A program made the translations under genes and the position numbers. The notes under the pieces are model-generated. The model did no database searches, was not told the origin of the DNA, and worked only from the letters and a program-made list of their open reading frames with translations. A stretch of 64,000 nucleotides of DNA from DAOSCP01 sp035379625 (GTDB lineage: Bacteria > Bacteroidota > Ignavibacteria > Ignavibacteriales > DAOSCP01), in contig DAOSVM010000003.1 of assembly GCA_035379625.1 (NCBI GenBank), forward strand, positions 1 through 64,000, written 5' to 3'. This document shows, piece after piece, positions 25,318 to 35,307 of the stretch (position 1 is the stretch's first letter; each line of letters opens with the position of its first letter).

Positions 25318-27230
25318 TATTTGTAACTCCTTTGACTTAATTGAATATTTTCAAATACTAAAGGTTCTTTGTTTAATTCCCAATCGCCAACCTTTTTGAA
25401 TTCCCAAGCAGCAACGTAAGAGAAATTTTCATCGTCTCTTAAAGCTTCGTTTTCTGGAGTTTGATATTCTTCTCTAAAGTGACCACCACAAGATTCATTT
25501 CTATGCAATGCATCAATAGCCATAAGCTCGCCAAGTTCTAAGAAATCTGCAACTCTTGAAGCTCTTTCCAATGAATTGTTCAAGTCATTAGCAGCTCCCA
25601 CAACTTTAACATCTTTCCAGTATTCTTCTCTTAAAGCTCTAATTTCTGTAATTGCTTCTTGTAAACCTTTAGCATTACGAGACATACCAACTTTATCCCA
25701 CATAATTTTTCCAAGTTTTCTATGGAATTCTTCAACAGTAGTTTTACCTTGAATTGACATTAGCTTGGTAACCATATCTTCAACATTTTTCTTTGCTTTA
25801 ACGAATTCTTCGTGTTCAGTAGAGACGTTAGCTGGTTTATGAGTAGCAAGGAAATCAGCTATAGTATAAGGTAACACAAAATAACCATCAGCCAAACCTT
25901 GCATTAATGCACTAGCCCCTAATCTATTAGCACCATGATCTGAGAAGTTTGCTTCACCTGCGACAAATAAACCTGGAATTGTGGACATTAAATTATAATC
26001 AACCCATAAACCGCCCATAGTATAATGAACTGCTGGGTAAATTTTCATTGGAACTTCATAAGGATCTTCACCAGTAATCATTTTGTACATATCAAATAAA
26101 TTACCATATGCTTCTTCAATAGCTTTTCTTCCTTTTCTTTTTATTGCATCTGCAAAATCAAGATAAACGGCTAAGCCTGTTTCATTTACGCCACGCCCTT
26201 CATCGCAAACGAATTTTGCATTACGAGAAGCAACGTCTCTTGGTACTAAATTACCAAATGAAGGATATTTTCTTTCAAGGTAATAATCTCTTTCATCTTC
26301 TGGGATATCATTAGGATGTCTTTTATCGCCAGCTTTTTTAGGAACCCAAACTCTACCATCATTTCTTAAAGATTCACTCATCAATGTTAATTTAGATTGT
26401 TCTTCACCATGTTGTGGAATACAAGTTGGATGAATTTGGGTAAAACAAGGGTTAGCAAAAGCAGCGCCTTTTTTATGTGCTCTCCAAATTGCTGTAGCAT
26501 TACTGTGTTTTGCATTTGTTGAGAGGTAAAATACGTTACCATATCCTCCTGTTGCCAAAATTACAGCATGAGCGGAATATGTTTCTAAATCACCTGTAAC
26601 TAAATTTCTACAGATAATTCCTCTTGCATAGCCATCAATAACTACTAAATCTACCATTTCTCTACGGTTGAACATTTGAACTGTTCCTTTAGCAATCTGC
26701 CTATTTAATGCGCTATAAGCACCTAAAAGTAATTGTTGACCTGTTTGCCCTTTCGCATAAAAAGTTCTCGCTACTTGCGCACCGCCAAATGATCTATTAT
26801 CTAACATACCACCATATTCTCTAGCAAATGGTACACCTTGCGCAACACATTGATCTATAATATTAGCACTTACTTCAGCTAAACGATAAACATTAGCTTC
26901 TCTTGCTCTGTAATCACCACCTTTGATTGTATCATAAAATAATCTATATACAGAATCACCATCACCTATATAAGCTTTTGCAGCATTGATACCACCTTGA
27001 GCAGCAATAGAATGGGCTCTTCTAGGACTATCATGGAAAGTAAAACATTTTACATTATATCCTAACTCCCCTAAAGTTGCTGCTGCTGATGCACCAGCTA
27101 AACCACTACCAACTACAATAATATCGAATTTTCTTCGGTTAGCTGGATTTACTAATTTCATATTAAATTTATGATTACTCCATTTCTCTCGAATATTTCC
27201 AGCTGGAATTTTTGAATCTAGTTTTAACAT
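25317..27230 (-). CDS. sdhA: Succinate dehydrogenase/fumarate reductase flavoprotein subunit
   Basis: SdhA of 637 residues. FAD-binding Rossmann motif DIIVVGSGLAGASAA (~36-50), the histidine for covalent FAD attachment in RRAHSIAAQGG, and the substrate/catalytic region HPTCIPQHGEEQSKL and GANRLGASALMQGL. Sequence style is that of Bacteroidota/epsilon-type enzymes paired with a single five-helix dihaem cytochrome b. Oxidises succinate or reduces fumarate at the inner membrane. One-base overlaps with sdhC upstream and sdhB downstream. Confidence 0.95.
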   Translation of the reverse strand: MLKLDSKIPAGNIREKWSNHKFNMKLVNPANRRKFDIIVVGSGLAGASAAATLGELGYNVKCFTFHDSPRRAHSIAAQGGINAAKAYIGDGDSVYRLFYDTIKGGDYRAREANVYRLAEVSANIIDQCVAQGVPFAREYGGMLDNRSFGGAQVARTFYAKGQTGQQLLLGAYSALNRQIAKGTVQMFNRREMVDLVVIDGYARGIICRNLVTGDLETYSAHAVILATGGYGNVFYLSTNAKHSNATAIWRAHKKGAAFANPCFTQIHPTCIPQHGEEQSKLTLMSESLRNDGRVWVPKKAGDKRHPNDIPEDERDYYLERKYPSFGNLVPRDVASRNAKFVCDEGRGVNETGLAVYLDFADAIKRKGRKAIEEAYGNLFDMYKMITGEDPYEVPMKIYPAVHYTMGGLWVDYNLMSTIPGLFVAGEANFSDHGANRLGASALMQGLADGYFVLPYTIADFLATHKPANVSTEHEEFVKAKKNVEDMVTKLMSIQGKTTVEEFHRKLGKIMWDKVGMSRNAKGLQEAITEIRALREEYWKDVKVVGAANDLNNSLERASRVADFLELGELMAIDALHRNESCGGHFREEYQTPENEALRDDENFSYVAAWEFKKVGDWELNKEPLVFENIQLSQRSYK

Positions 27231-27898
27231 TATTTACCTCCTCTTAACAAAAAATATAATGGTAAAGATGCAAATCCACCAGCTACAACTATAGCATATA
27301 ATCTACCGATAAATTTAATTGCTGGTGTATATTTTTTATGGTTCAATCCTAAAGTTTGGAAAGCGCTTTGGAAACCATGATATAAGTGAAAACCTAAAAT
27401 AATTGAAGCTATAAAATACAAGCTACCATAAATTGGGTCTGATAATACGCTAACTGTAATATCATATGTACCAACTTGTTCCATAGCAACTGCTCCAAAC
27501 TTAAATTCATACCATAGATTCCTTAAATGTACTACCAAAAAGATAAATATTATACTAGCTGAAATCCACATAGTTCTTGACGCAAATGTACTCCCTGGAT
27601 CTGTTCTCTTGTAATGATATCCTTCAGGTCTTGCGCCCCAGTTATGTAGAGTTACTCTTAAACCGTCATAAATATGTAAACCAAAACCTAAAACAAGAAC
27701 TATTTCCATAATTTTTATAAAAGGTGCTAATGGGCCTTCAAGTGTTTTTACCCATGTTTCGAAAGCTTCTTTCCCACCATATAACATTAAATTACCTGTT
27801 AGGTGGACAACAAGAAAAACGATTAAGAACAATCCTGTTAGGGCCATTAAAATTTTTTTCCCAACAGAATAATTCAATGCTCTTGTAAACCAACTCAT
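27230..27898 (-). CDS. sdhC: Succinate dehydrogenase cytochrome b subunit
   Basis: A 222-residue membrane anchor with five hydrophobic helices and several conserved helix histidines (VVHLTGNLML, GLHIYDGLR, VVHLRNLWYEF, GFHLYHGFQSAFQTLG) placed to ligate two b haems. This is the one-subunit class B anchor, consistent with the absence of sdhD. First gene of sdhCAB; an AGGAG-like site precedes the ATG at 27898. Confidence 0.92.
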   Translation of the reverse strand: MSWFTRALNYSVGKKILMALTGLFLIVFLVVHLTGNLMLYGGKEAFETWVKTLEGPLAPFIKIMEIVLVLGFGLHIYDGLRVTLHNWGARPEGYHYKRTDPGSTFASRTMWISASIIFIFLVVHLRNLWYEFKFGAVAMEQVGTYDITVSVLSDPIYGSLYFIASIILGFHLYHGFQSAFQTLGLNHKKYTPAIKFIGRLYAIVVAGGFASLPLYFLLRGGK

Positions 27899-27944
27899 TA
27901 AACATCTCCTTGAATTTATTTATTAATTTCCGAAATAATTTTTT

Positions 27945-27968
27945 ATTACTCTGGCGGTGTAAACCTAA
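27945..27968 (+). repeat. Degenerate element end motif (5'-end type)
   Basis: ATTACTCTGGCGGTGTAAAC aligns with ATTAGCTCAGACGGTGTAAGC of element A; the GCGGTGTAA core is shared. As in elements A and B a hairpin follows immediately. The match is partial and may be chance. Confidence 0.4.
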
Positions 27969-27997
27969 CGCACAACCAAAGGTTTTGCGTTTTTTTT
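27967..27997 (+). terminator. Orphan terminator-like hairpin
   Basis: Stem AACGCA/TGCGTT extended by AACC/GGTT across one mismatch, three-base loop, then eight T on the plus strand. No plus-strand gene ends upstream; it points away from sdhC and toward the end of the minus-strand lipoprotein gene. Confidence 0.5.
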
Positions 27998-28271
27998 ACA
28001 ATTCTTGCAGAATAAATTAAATAAACTATTAATAAAATTATACAAACACGCTTATTATATTTAAGAAATGTAGCATAATTCCCAAAACATATTCTCCACT
28101 AAATATCAAAATTATGCATAAAAGATCATAAATATTTAGTATATTTTAAAACACCAACTTTTTATATAGCAAAAATATCAAATGGATTATAAATATAAAT
28201 ACTTCATACTAATTTAATAATATTATTCCAAATATTTAAAAAATACTAATACCACTCAACAAGGTCCTATA

Positions 28272-28958
28272 TTATTTCCCTTTTCTTAATAAGAAATATA
28301 TAACAATCAATAATACACTGCCACTAAGGTAATATAACCATTTCGGTGTTTCTTTCAACTTAAATGGTTTAATGGTAGCAACTAAATATTTACCAGTACC
28401 TATTTCTGAATGTTTAAAAACCCAAGTAACTCTATTTTTATACAATTCATTTGCATTGTGAGTAATAACAATTCCCGGCAAATAAACTACAACTTTAAAT
28501 GTTAATGTAGAATCTGGAATAGTAAACAAAGCATTCAATGGTGGGACAAACTCTCTAAAAACTTTCTGCCCTTCAGCACCATCTTTATAACTAATTCTAA
28601 AAACAGATAATGGTGGCACTTCTGAAAGCTTATTAACATCCTTAAATTTGAACATTATTTGAGTATGGATAGTATTATCAACAGAATCGGAAAATGTATT
28701 AGCACTAAATTCACTTAAGTGTTCTGAAACATATAACTTTTTTAATGTATCAGGATTGAATTGGTAAAATTTCGAAATAAATAAACTATCATTAACTCTT
28801 CTTGACTTTGTTGAATCATAAAAAGTATTCTTCCTTTTCATCCAATAATGAATAAAAAATTTACCTTCCCCATCTTTATTAAATTCAAACTCTTGATAAT
28901 AATCGATACATCCGCTAATTAAAACTATTACAAAGAACAATAAGAATTTTTTTTTCAT
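28272..28958 (-). CDS. Hypothetical lipoprotein with C-terminal membrane anchor
   Basis: A 228-residue protein with a lipoprotein signal (LISGC, Cys ~17), a beta-rich middle and one C-terminal transmembrane helix followed by basic residues (RKGK). The middle contains YYQEFEFNKDGEGKFFIHYW and paired VxF strands. The lipobox-beta domain-C-terminal helix layout recalls LppM/DUF3153-like proteins, but I cannot establish homology. A 40-bp gap separates it from the hybrid kinase gene upstream on the same strand, so it could be the last gene of that cluster. Confidence 0.65.
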   Translation of the reverse strand: MKKKFLLFFVIVLISGCIDYYQEFEFNKDGEGKFFIHYWMKRKNTFYDSTKSRRVNDSLFISKFYQFNPDTLKKLYVSEHLSEFSANTFSDSVDNTIHTQIMFKFKDVNKLSEVPPLSVFRISYKDGAEGQKVFREFVPPLNALFTIPDSTLTFKVVVYLPGIVITHNANELYKNRVTWVFKHSEIGTGKYLVATIKPFKLKETPKWLYYLSGSVLLIVIYFLLRKGK

Positions 28959-28998
28959 ACCTTACTCAATTTTTTTAATAAGCAAAAATACAAATTTT

Positions 28999-30915
28999 TT
29001 AAAATTTAAAGAAATTTTTTAATATTGGATATAACTTTTCCTTAGTCACAGGTTTAGGCATAAATTCATTAAATCCAGCCTTTAAAAATTTCTCTTTGTC
29101 ACCAGGCATTAAAAAAGCAGTAGCTCCTACAATTAAAGAATTTTCATATCCCTTAGTATTTCGAATAATCTTCATTGCATCAATTCCATTATACTCACCT
29201 TCCAAATTAATATCAAGAACAATAAAATCATATTTAAAGGATTTAATCATTGGTAGTGCTTCTTCAAAACTTGTACTAAAATCAACCTTCTTTAATTCAT
29301 TAAACTGACTTTTAAATAAAATTTGTGAATCAACCTGATCTTCTATATAAATACAACACAATTCTTCATACTTTTTACTTATTACATCTATTTCTTTTAT
29401 TGCTTCTGAAACAGTTGTTTTTTTATCTTCTTCTTCATATGTTAATTCATTAACATTAGTTTTATTATTCTCTTTCAATTCAATATTTTCTTGTGGTTTA
29501 TATTCCAAAGGTATCATTATACCAAATTCATTTTCATTATTTAAATATTCAACTCCTAAAAATTCCATAAGCTTTGGCAAAACAGAAACTTGCAATTTAG
29601 ATATTCCCAATTCTTTCCTTAACTTATCATCTTTCTTAACAAAGATACTATCCAAAATTGAGATAAATTTTTTTGAAGCTTTTGAAAAATCATCTTTTAA
29701 CGTAACTAAAAAATTCCCATCATGTTTATATGCTGAGAAAAACAATATTTGTTTTTTGAAGGGAACAACACTTATATTTAAGAAATATTTTATCAATGAT
29801 ATCAGTTTTTCACTATCTGATTCAATCAAAATATTGGTTGCCATTTTTGAAAAATTAATATCAACTTCATATTTTAAGGATAAATTCGTAATCTCTTGCT
29901 CTATTTCTGGATATATATCAAGGAATTTAAACTTTGAAAGCATCACTTGACCATCATTTTCGAGAAGTGAAATAAATTCAGCAAAAGTTAACAAGATTTT
30001 ATGTAAATATTGTGAATTTTGCTCAATAATCTCATAATTTTCTCTTTGCTCATCCGAAGGATTTTGTATTGTTTCGTAAAGTTCACGAGAAAAGCCTAAA
30101 ATTGCATTTATTGGAGTATTTATATCGTGTAATACATTCCCCAAAAAATCTATATCAACAACTTTTTTTTGAGTTTCCATTGTTTTGTAATATAATTCTA
30201 ATGGAATGCAATGCAATAATATCAAATTTGATGTTAATTGGTTATTCGATTTATATGATTTATAAATCCTATATTTTATTTTAACCTTTCTATCTAATTT
30301 AATATTGGAATATTGGATTTCACTAACATCATTAATATCATTTTTAATAAAATTTTCAATAAACTCTTTATCATTTATTTCAAAATAATTAAATATCTGC
30401 CCATATAATATATCTTCTTTACTCATATTCAACTGTTCGCTAAAGCTCTCGCTAACATTTTGTATAAAACCAAGCTCATCAATCAAGAATATAAAATCTT
30501 TACTAAGTTGTAAAAAATTTTCAATAAAAGTTGGCGAATAATCATCGATAGACTCTTTAATATTTGGGATTACTGAATTATTCCTATTAAACTCAAATAT
30601 TAAAACCTGAGAATATTCTGGATCGTCCACAACAAATATCTTTACTTCAAAATTAAATTTTTTATTAATTTTTATATTCAAATAATTTATATTAACAACT
30701 TTTAATTCTTTACTTTCTCTTACTTCATTTATTGCTGTTCTTAAATTTTCTTTTGTGCTATTGTCAAGTAAATCGAATAGTAATAGGAATTCATCTTCAA
30801 TATTAAAAAGCTCTTTTGCTTTTTCATTAAAAAATAAAATAATACCCGAAATATCTGTTATTAGAATGGCATTGTTACCTAAATTTACCAGATTCTTATA
30901 TAAATTGCTATCCAT
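28999..30915 (-). CDS. Hybrid histidine-kinase-like protein (PAS-PAS-HisKA-degenerate HATPase-REC)
   Basis: A 638-residue cytosolic sensor. Two PAS domains (~1-115 and ~128-245), a HisKA helix with His263 in NVLHDINTPINAILGF, a HATPase-like region (~340-475) and a C-terminal receiver (~515-638) with Asp568 (IVLDINLEGEYNG) and the KPV lysine. The HATPase region lacks the N-box asparagines (it reads IKYFLNISVVPF) and any DxGxG or GxGxG glycine loops, so ATP binding is doubtful. The phospho-sites on HisKA and REC are kept, suggesting a phosphorelay intermediate or binding scaffold driven by another kinase. It follows the Fn3 lipoprotein with no gap (stop/start adjacent) and ends the 35618-28999 cluster. 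Confidence 0.8.
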   Translation of the reverse strand: MDSNLYKNLVNLGNNAILITDISGIILFFNEKAKELFNIEDEFLLLFDLLDNSTKENLRTAINEVRESKELKVVNINYLNIKINKKFNFEVKIFVVDDPEYSQVLIFEFNRNNSVIPNIKESIDDYSPTFIENFLQLSKDFIFLIDELGFIQNVSESFSEQLNMSKEDILYGQIFNYFEINDKEFIENFIKNDINDVSEIQYSNIKLDRKVKIKYRIYKSYKSNNQLTSNLILLHCIPLELYYKTMETQKKVVDIDFLGNVLHDINTPINAILGFSRELYETIQNPSDEQRENYEIIEQNSQYLHKILLTFAEFISLLENDGQVMLSKFKFLDIYPEIEQEITNLSLKYEVDINFSKMATNILIESDSEKLISLIKYFLNISVVPFKKQILFFSAYKHDGNFLVTLKDDFSKASKKFISILDSIFVKKDDKLRKELGISKLQVSVLPKLMEFLGVEYLNNENEFGIMIPLEYKPQENIELKENNKTNVNELTYEEEDKKTTVSEAIKEIDVISKKYEELCCIYIEDQVDSQILFKSQFNELKKVDFSTSFEEALPMIKSFKYDFIVLDINLEGEYNGIDAMKIIRNTKGYENSLIVGATAFLMPGDKEKFLKAGFNEFMPKPVTKEKLYPILKNFFKF

Positions 30916-31866
30916 TTACTTCACCAATATTTCTATTTCGGTTGAATAATCGGAGTAAACTTTTTCAGAAGTTGAATAAGCGGTAATTCTATAATATATT
31001 TTTTTATTTTTAATAATAATTTTATCATCAAATTCTAATAAACTACCATCATAAATAACGTTGTAATGAGAGCCCTCGTACTTTTTTTCGACTCTGTAAT
31101 TAATTGTTTGTCCAACATTAGTCCAAGTAAGTTTATTACTATTGCTTAAAGTATCATATTTAACAGCCAATACTGGGGTCGGTGGAGTTGAGTTCCACGA
31201 AACTGGTTTTGCACTTACTTCGTTACTCCATAGCGATGAACCATTAACACTTACCGCTCGAATTCTGAAAATGTAATTTTCGTTAAATGTAAGGTTAGAA
31301 ATTATGGCAACTTCTTGATTTGCATTAACAATTATAGAATCTTTGTATTTTGAACTTGACTGTGGCTTCCAAGCTAAAATAAAGAATAATTCATCATCTG
31401 TGTTATCCCACCATGTTAATCTAACTTGGTTAATTCCATTTGCTGCCGCAAATAAATTTGAAGGTGCTGGTACTTTACTCCATTTTAAGGTACTTACTTC
31501 AGAAGTAAATTGTGAGAATGTTGTATCTTTATAAGATCTGATTTTATAATAATGAGTAATTGAAGGCTTGCTGGTAGAATCTACGTAATAAGTAATATTA
31601 GAAGGCAATTTAATTAGTAATTGGTATCCTTGATTTTCAATTTTTCTCCATACTTCATAACCTGTTACATTAGCAGAAGGTGCAACCCAACTAACCAAAT
31701 ATTTATTCATTGAAATTTGTTCTATCGATATACTTTTAGGCATTATCTCTGAATTAACAGCTGTATTTCTATTTACAGGCTCGCTATCAACGAAAAATTC
31801 TGCGCAACCTGTAAATAACAATAATATTAAACTAATCGTTCTTAAAAGGTATATTAATTTCTTCAT
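30916..31866 (-). CDS. Lipoprotein with fibronectin type III repeats
   Basis: A 316-residue lipoprotein: signal with lipobox LLLFTGC (Cys ~21), then three Fn3-like domains (~40-125, ~130-220, ~225-316). Typical Fn3 strands are visible: YLVSWVAPSANVTGYEVWRK, VRLTWWDNTDDELFF and NKLTWTNVGQTINYRVEKK. Fn3 modules of this kind mediate binding at the cell surface. Its 5' end overlaps the preceding gene's 3' end by 35 bp, which implies tight co-expression. Function beyond surface binding is unknown. Confidence 0.75.
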   Translation of the reverse strand: MKKLIYLLRTISLILLLFTGCAEFFVDSEPVNRNTAVNSEIMPKSISIEQISMNKYLVSWVAPSANVTGYEVWRKIENQGYQLLIKLPSNITYYVDSTSKPSITHYYKIRSYKDTTFSQFTSEVSTLKWSKVPAPSNLFAAANGINQVRLTWWDNTDDELFFILAWKPQSSSKYKDSIIVNANQEVAIISNLTFNENYIFRIRAVSVNGSSLWSNEVSAKPVSWNSTPPTPVLAVKYDTLSNSNKLTWTNVGQTINYRVEKKYEGSHYNVIYDGSLLEFDDKIIIKNKKIYYRITAYSTSEKVYSDYSTEIEILVK

Positions 31867-33442
31867 TAGCCTTTAAATTTTTAATTGTTATTGTATAAAA
31901 TTCTTCATTTCTTTCAATTATAATTCTTTCATCTTTTTTACTAAAATTCACTTTTGCAACATTTTTTGGTATTAAATAATTAATATATAAATTTTCTATC
32001 AAATTATTACTATTATTTTTTATATTGATTATTTTACTTCGTTTATCATTTTTAATTGTAACACTAAAACTATAGTAACTTTGTAATTTTTCCAAAAACT
32101 GAGTATAAAGGATAAATTTATTATTTTTCAATAATTTTTCTAAAAAAGATTTTACTACAGCTGGCTCTATATAAAATGATGGATAGTTAAAATTATCATT
32201 TAAATACAAATTATATGGTATACCTAAAATATTGTTTATTTTTATATCGTAATTGAATTTTGACAATATCGTGTCTTGAGAAATATCTGGGTTAAAGTAA
32301 TTTGCAATAGTATTATTTGTTTTACCTAAATATTTAATACTTTTACTAATATTACCAATAATATTTTTCTGTGGGTTATAATCTGTAATAACTAAATCAG
32401 TTTTCAAAGCTTCTAAACTTTTCTGCCAATCGTCATCAAGTGAATTACCCATAAATTTAAATATTATATTACGGTTTTTTGTCTTAGAATTATAATCATT
32501 CCAAAATTGATTAAATTTATTTATAAATTGCTCTTTTTTATACCATTCGATATCAGATTCAAATAATACAGGGATAATATTAAATTCACTATTTTTTATA
32601 TATGGTTTATAATTCTTAAACTGCTCAGTTACAATAAAATTTATTGGTACTTTTTTTAATGTATCTATCAAATCTTCGATAGGTTTAGTTACATTTTCAA
32701 TTGTACAATTTATAAAAATAGGAGTTTTCTTATCTTTATCAAATATTTTCCCAGCTATAGGAATATTTAAGTAATAATATATAAAGTTTTTAATTACATT
32801 AGCAAAAGCATTTGTAATTTCAAAATTTACCGGTAATGAATTAAAGCTAATAGATGAATATAATATATTATTTTGATATCCAATTATCGTTTTTCCTTGA
32901 TCTTTATTATAAAGTATAATATTTTCGATATTAAAAGTTTCCAAAGAATCTTTGATAACAAAAAAATCTTTTAATCCAATAGGCAAATCAAAAGAATACT
33001 TTGTTACGTTGCTAAAATAACCATCTCCAGATTTCAAAAATCCATTACTCTCAAAACCGCAAAAATCAGCAGTTACATCGACTATTTTATCTTTACTTTT
33101 TTTAAAAATACTTCCTAAAACGATAAAAGGATAATCATTATTCTTTAAATTTAAGATAAATTTATAATCTTCATCGTTCATTACTGTTTTATCGGGCAAG
33201 ATAAATAATTTATAATTTCTTATCGTATCGTTATCTGAAAGATTATTTAAATAAAGAAAATCATATTGAATATCATTTGAAATAAGCAGTAACTCCATTT
33301 TTTGGAAAGAATCATTAGCATCATTTAACAATTCATTAGATAAATATTTATCCAATGTTTTAAATAATGCAACTTTAGATTGCATTTGTGGGTATGCAAT
33401 TGTTGTGATAATAAGTGTTATAATTAAAATAATTCTTTTCAT
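31832..33442 (-). CDS. Exported protein, GATase-like plus degenerate deacetylase-like (paralogue of next upstream gene)
   Basis: A 536-residue protein with an N-terminal signal (MKRIILIITLIITTIAYPQ). The first ~230 residues have the class I glutamine-amidotransferase-like layout (KLFILPDKTVMNDEDYKFI), the middle (~235-430) resembles a polysaccharide-deacetylase-like barrel without visible metal ligands, and the C-terminal ~90 residues are beta-rich. The order is the same as in the 33445-35307 gene, so the two are diverged tandem paralogues. Start is ATG 33440-33442; an in-frame TTG at 33446 overlaps the preceding stop. No catalytic motif is evident, hence enzymatic activity is uncertain. Confidence 0.6.
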   Translation of the reverse strand: MKRIILIITLIITTIAYPQMQSKVALFKTLDKYLSNELLNDANDSFQKMELLLISNDIQYDFLYLNNLSDNDTIRNYKLFILPDKTVMNDEDYKFILNLKNNDYPFIVLGSIFKKSKDKIVDVTADFCGFESNGFLKSGDGYFSNVTKYSFDLPIGLKDFFVIKDSLETFNIENIILYNKDQGKTIIGYQNNILYSSISFNSLPVNFEITNAFANVIKNFIYYYLNIPIAGKIFDKDKKTPIFINCTIENVTKPIEDLIDTLKKVPINFIVTEQFKNYKPYIKNSEFNIIPVLFESDIEWYKKEQFINKFNQFWNDYNSKTKNRNIIFKFMGNSLDDDWQKSLEALKTDLVITDYNPQKNIIGNISKSIKYLGKTNNTIANYFNPDISQDTILSKFNYDIKINNILGIPYNLYLNDNFNYPSFYIEPAVVKSFLEKLLKNNKFILYTQFLEKLQSYYSFSVTIKNDKRSKIINIKNNSNNLIENLYINYLIPKNVAKVNFSKKDERIIIERNEEFYTITIKNLKANEEINIPFKND

Positions 33443-33444
33443 AC

Positions 33445-35307
33445 TCAATTCACTATATCTATGTAATAAAATAATGACGTATTATTAGCAAGTTTATTAA
33501 TTCTTAGTAAAATTTTATTCCCCATTACTTTAATTTGAGGCAGTTTTTGCCCAATTATATCGGTTGAAATTTCAATTTTTTTAGCTATTTGATTTAAATC
33601 TACATAAACATCAAAATTATAAGCATCAAATTCACTTGAATTTGAAATAATCAAAAAACATCTGTTTTCAGTTATTTTTTCAACTTTTGAATTTAGTTGA
33701 GTTCTAACAACCCACCAATTATATAGTTGTGAAAGATTTGTAACCCAAATACTATTTCTTTTCCAATAATCGAATAATTGTGGTATTACGTTGTAATATT
33801 CATTTTTTAATTGGTAGCTTGTATGATTTTTAAGTAAGAACAAACCACCTTCAAAAATAATTCTATCTACATCTTCTTCGTAGGTATAAAGTTGAAATTC
33901 TGGATCGTATAAATTATAGTTTTTTATAATTTCATAATCATCGCGTGCAGTTTTTGTAAAAACTAAAATAGGCGTTTTCTTAAAATACACCGCAAATGGT
34001 AACGAACGATCCGTCAATGAATCAGTGATAAGGTATTTCAAGTTTAATTCATATAATGCTTCAAGTGTTTTATTATTAAATTTGCCTTTTTCAATAGAAA
34101 TACCATTGATTTCTATACCATATTTATTTTTAATCAAATCTTTAATATTTTTGATTATTTCATATTGTTTTGAATAACTATAAGGTTTATATTTTTTTTC
34201 ATTGTTATCAAATTCATAACCTATATCCACAACTGGCACAATATTACCGATATTTAATAATTGGGCAACCTGTTTTGGATATTTATTTAAAACATATTGA
34301 TTTACCAAAAAAGTTGGTGAAAAATTATTAGCTTTACAAAAATTATAAATATTATAAAAGTTGCTTAAACTGTCATCTAATTTTATAGTTTGAATAGCTG
34401 CTGCTTGATAATTTTGTGGCCAATCTTTAACATAAAATATTGGATAGTAACTTAACCAATTTAAGGAATTTTTAAATAGTTTTTCAAATTGTCCGTAATC
34501 CTCACTTTCTCCGATAACATTGGTTATTTCAAACCCAAACCATACAAATCTTCCATTTCCATAATAACCATAGATGATACCCGCATTTTTTTTAATTCCT
34601 TCCTCGACAAGTCCATCATCATATCTGTAATTATACCAAGTACTAGCTTGATTTACACGTGGTTCAACCACTTCTAGACAAACAGGATTGTCAACTATAG
34701 AAAGTTTTAATGGATATCCAGCTGGTATACCAGCCGTTAATGGAGTATTCCCTCTCAATGTATGTAATTTGTTTTTAGATTTTTCAGGTGTTATTTCGTG
34801 TGTATAATTTGAACCTAGAACCGTCATAACAAAATCCCACCCACGCCATTCTTTCTTTTCATTCATTGTACAAACAGCGCCAGTAGCCCAAATTGAACCT
34901 CCATTTTCGACATATTTTCTTAATTCAAACATTTCTGCATCACTCACAGCTTTAACGCCAGGTAAAATAATCAATTTATATTTTGATAACTCTCCTTTTT
35001 CAACATCTGAATCATAAATTATCTTTGGTTTAACTTTATTATAGGATAAATATCTTTTCCAAGTTTCTATATTAACTTCCAGCCATTTTGTATAGTTTGT
35101 ATCATTTTGTGATGAATATTTAGAGTAAAGAATAGCTACTTGAGTTGGCTTTTCGTTAAAGAGATTTAATATTGAAAAATCATTTATTCCAAAAGCGCCA
35201 TAAATAGCGTGTAATGTTTTTAAGAAAAAATATATAGAAAAAACACTTAGTATTCCACCTGTTAAAATAATCGTTAAATAATTAACTCTACTTCTTTTTA
35301 TCGCCAT
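33445..35307 (-). CDS. Membrane-anchored GATase-like / polysaccharide deacetylase-like protein
   Basis: A 620-residue protein with one N-terminal transmembrane helix (~10-33) and a large extracytoplasmic part. Residues ~50-290 look like the amidotransferase-fold domain of beta-galactosidases and ThuA-like proteins (YKLIILPGVKAVSDAEMFELRKYVENGG, cited in pieces: LIILPGVKAVSD, GGSIWATGA). Residues ~305-520 have the strand pattern of NodB-like deacetylases (AIQTIKLDDSLSNFYN, ISIEKGKFNNKT) but with poor metal-ligand conservation; a beta domain ends the protein. The domain pairing recalls PelA-type polysaccharide-modifying proteins. Overlaps the small membrane protein gene by 10 bp and is followed by its paralogue. 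Confidence 0.6.
   Translation of the reverse strand: MAIKRSRVNYLTIILTGGILSVFSIYFFLKTLHAIYGAFGINDFSILNLFNEKPTQVAILYSKYSSQNDTNYTKWLEVNIETWKRYLSYNKVKPKIIYDSDVEKGELSKYKLIILPGVKAVSDAEMFELRKYVENGGSIWATGAVCTMNEKKEWRGWDFVMTVLGSNYTHEITPEKSKNKLHTLRGNTPLTAGIPAGYPLKLSIVDNPVCLEVVEPRVNQASTWYNYRYDDGLVEEGIKKNAGIIYGYYGNGRFVWFGFEITNVIGESEDYGQFEKLFKNSLNWLSYYPIFYVKDWPQNYQAAAIQTIKLDDSLSNFYNIYNFCKANNFSPTFLVNQYVLNKYPKQVAQLLNIGNIVPVVDIGYEFDNNEKKYKPYSYSKQYEIIKNIKDLIKNKYGIEINGISIEKGKFNNKTLEALYELNLKYLITDSLTDRSLPFAVYFKKTPILVFTKTARDDYEIIKNYNLYDPEFQLYTYEEDVDRIIFEGGLFLLKNHTSYQLKNEYYNVIPQLFDYWKRNSIWVTNLSQLYNWWVVRTQLNSKVEKITENRCFLIISNSSEFDAYNFDVYVDLNQIAKKIEISTDIIGQKLPQIKVMGNKILLRINKLANNTSLFYYIDIVN

Larger units (their letters stand above)
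27899..28271. other. Non-coding region upstream of sdhC
   Basis: Contains no gene-sized frame. It must hold the sdh promoter, which I cannot place. It holds a degenerate element-end motif (27945-27968) directly followed by a terminator-like hairpin on the plus strand (27967-27997). The remaining ~270 bp is plain AT-rich sequence. Confidence 0.6.
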
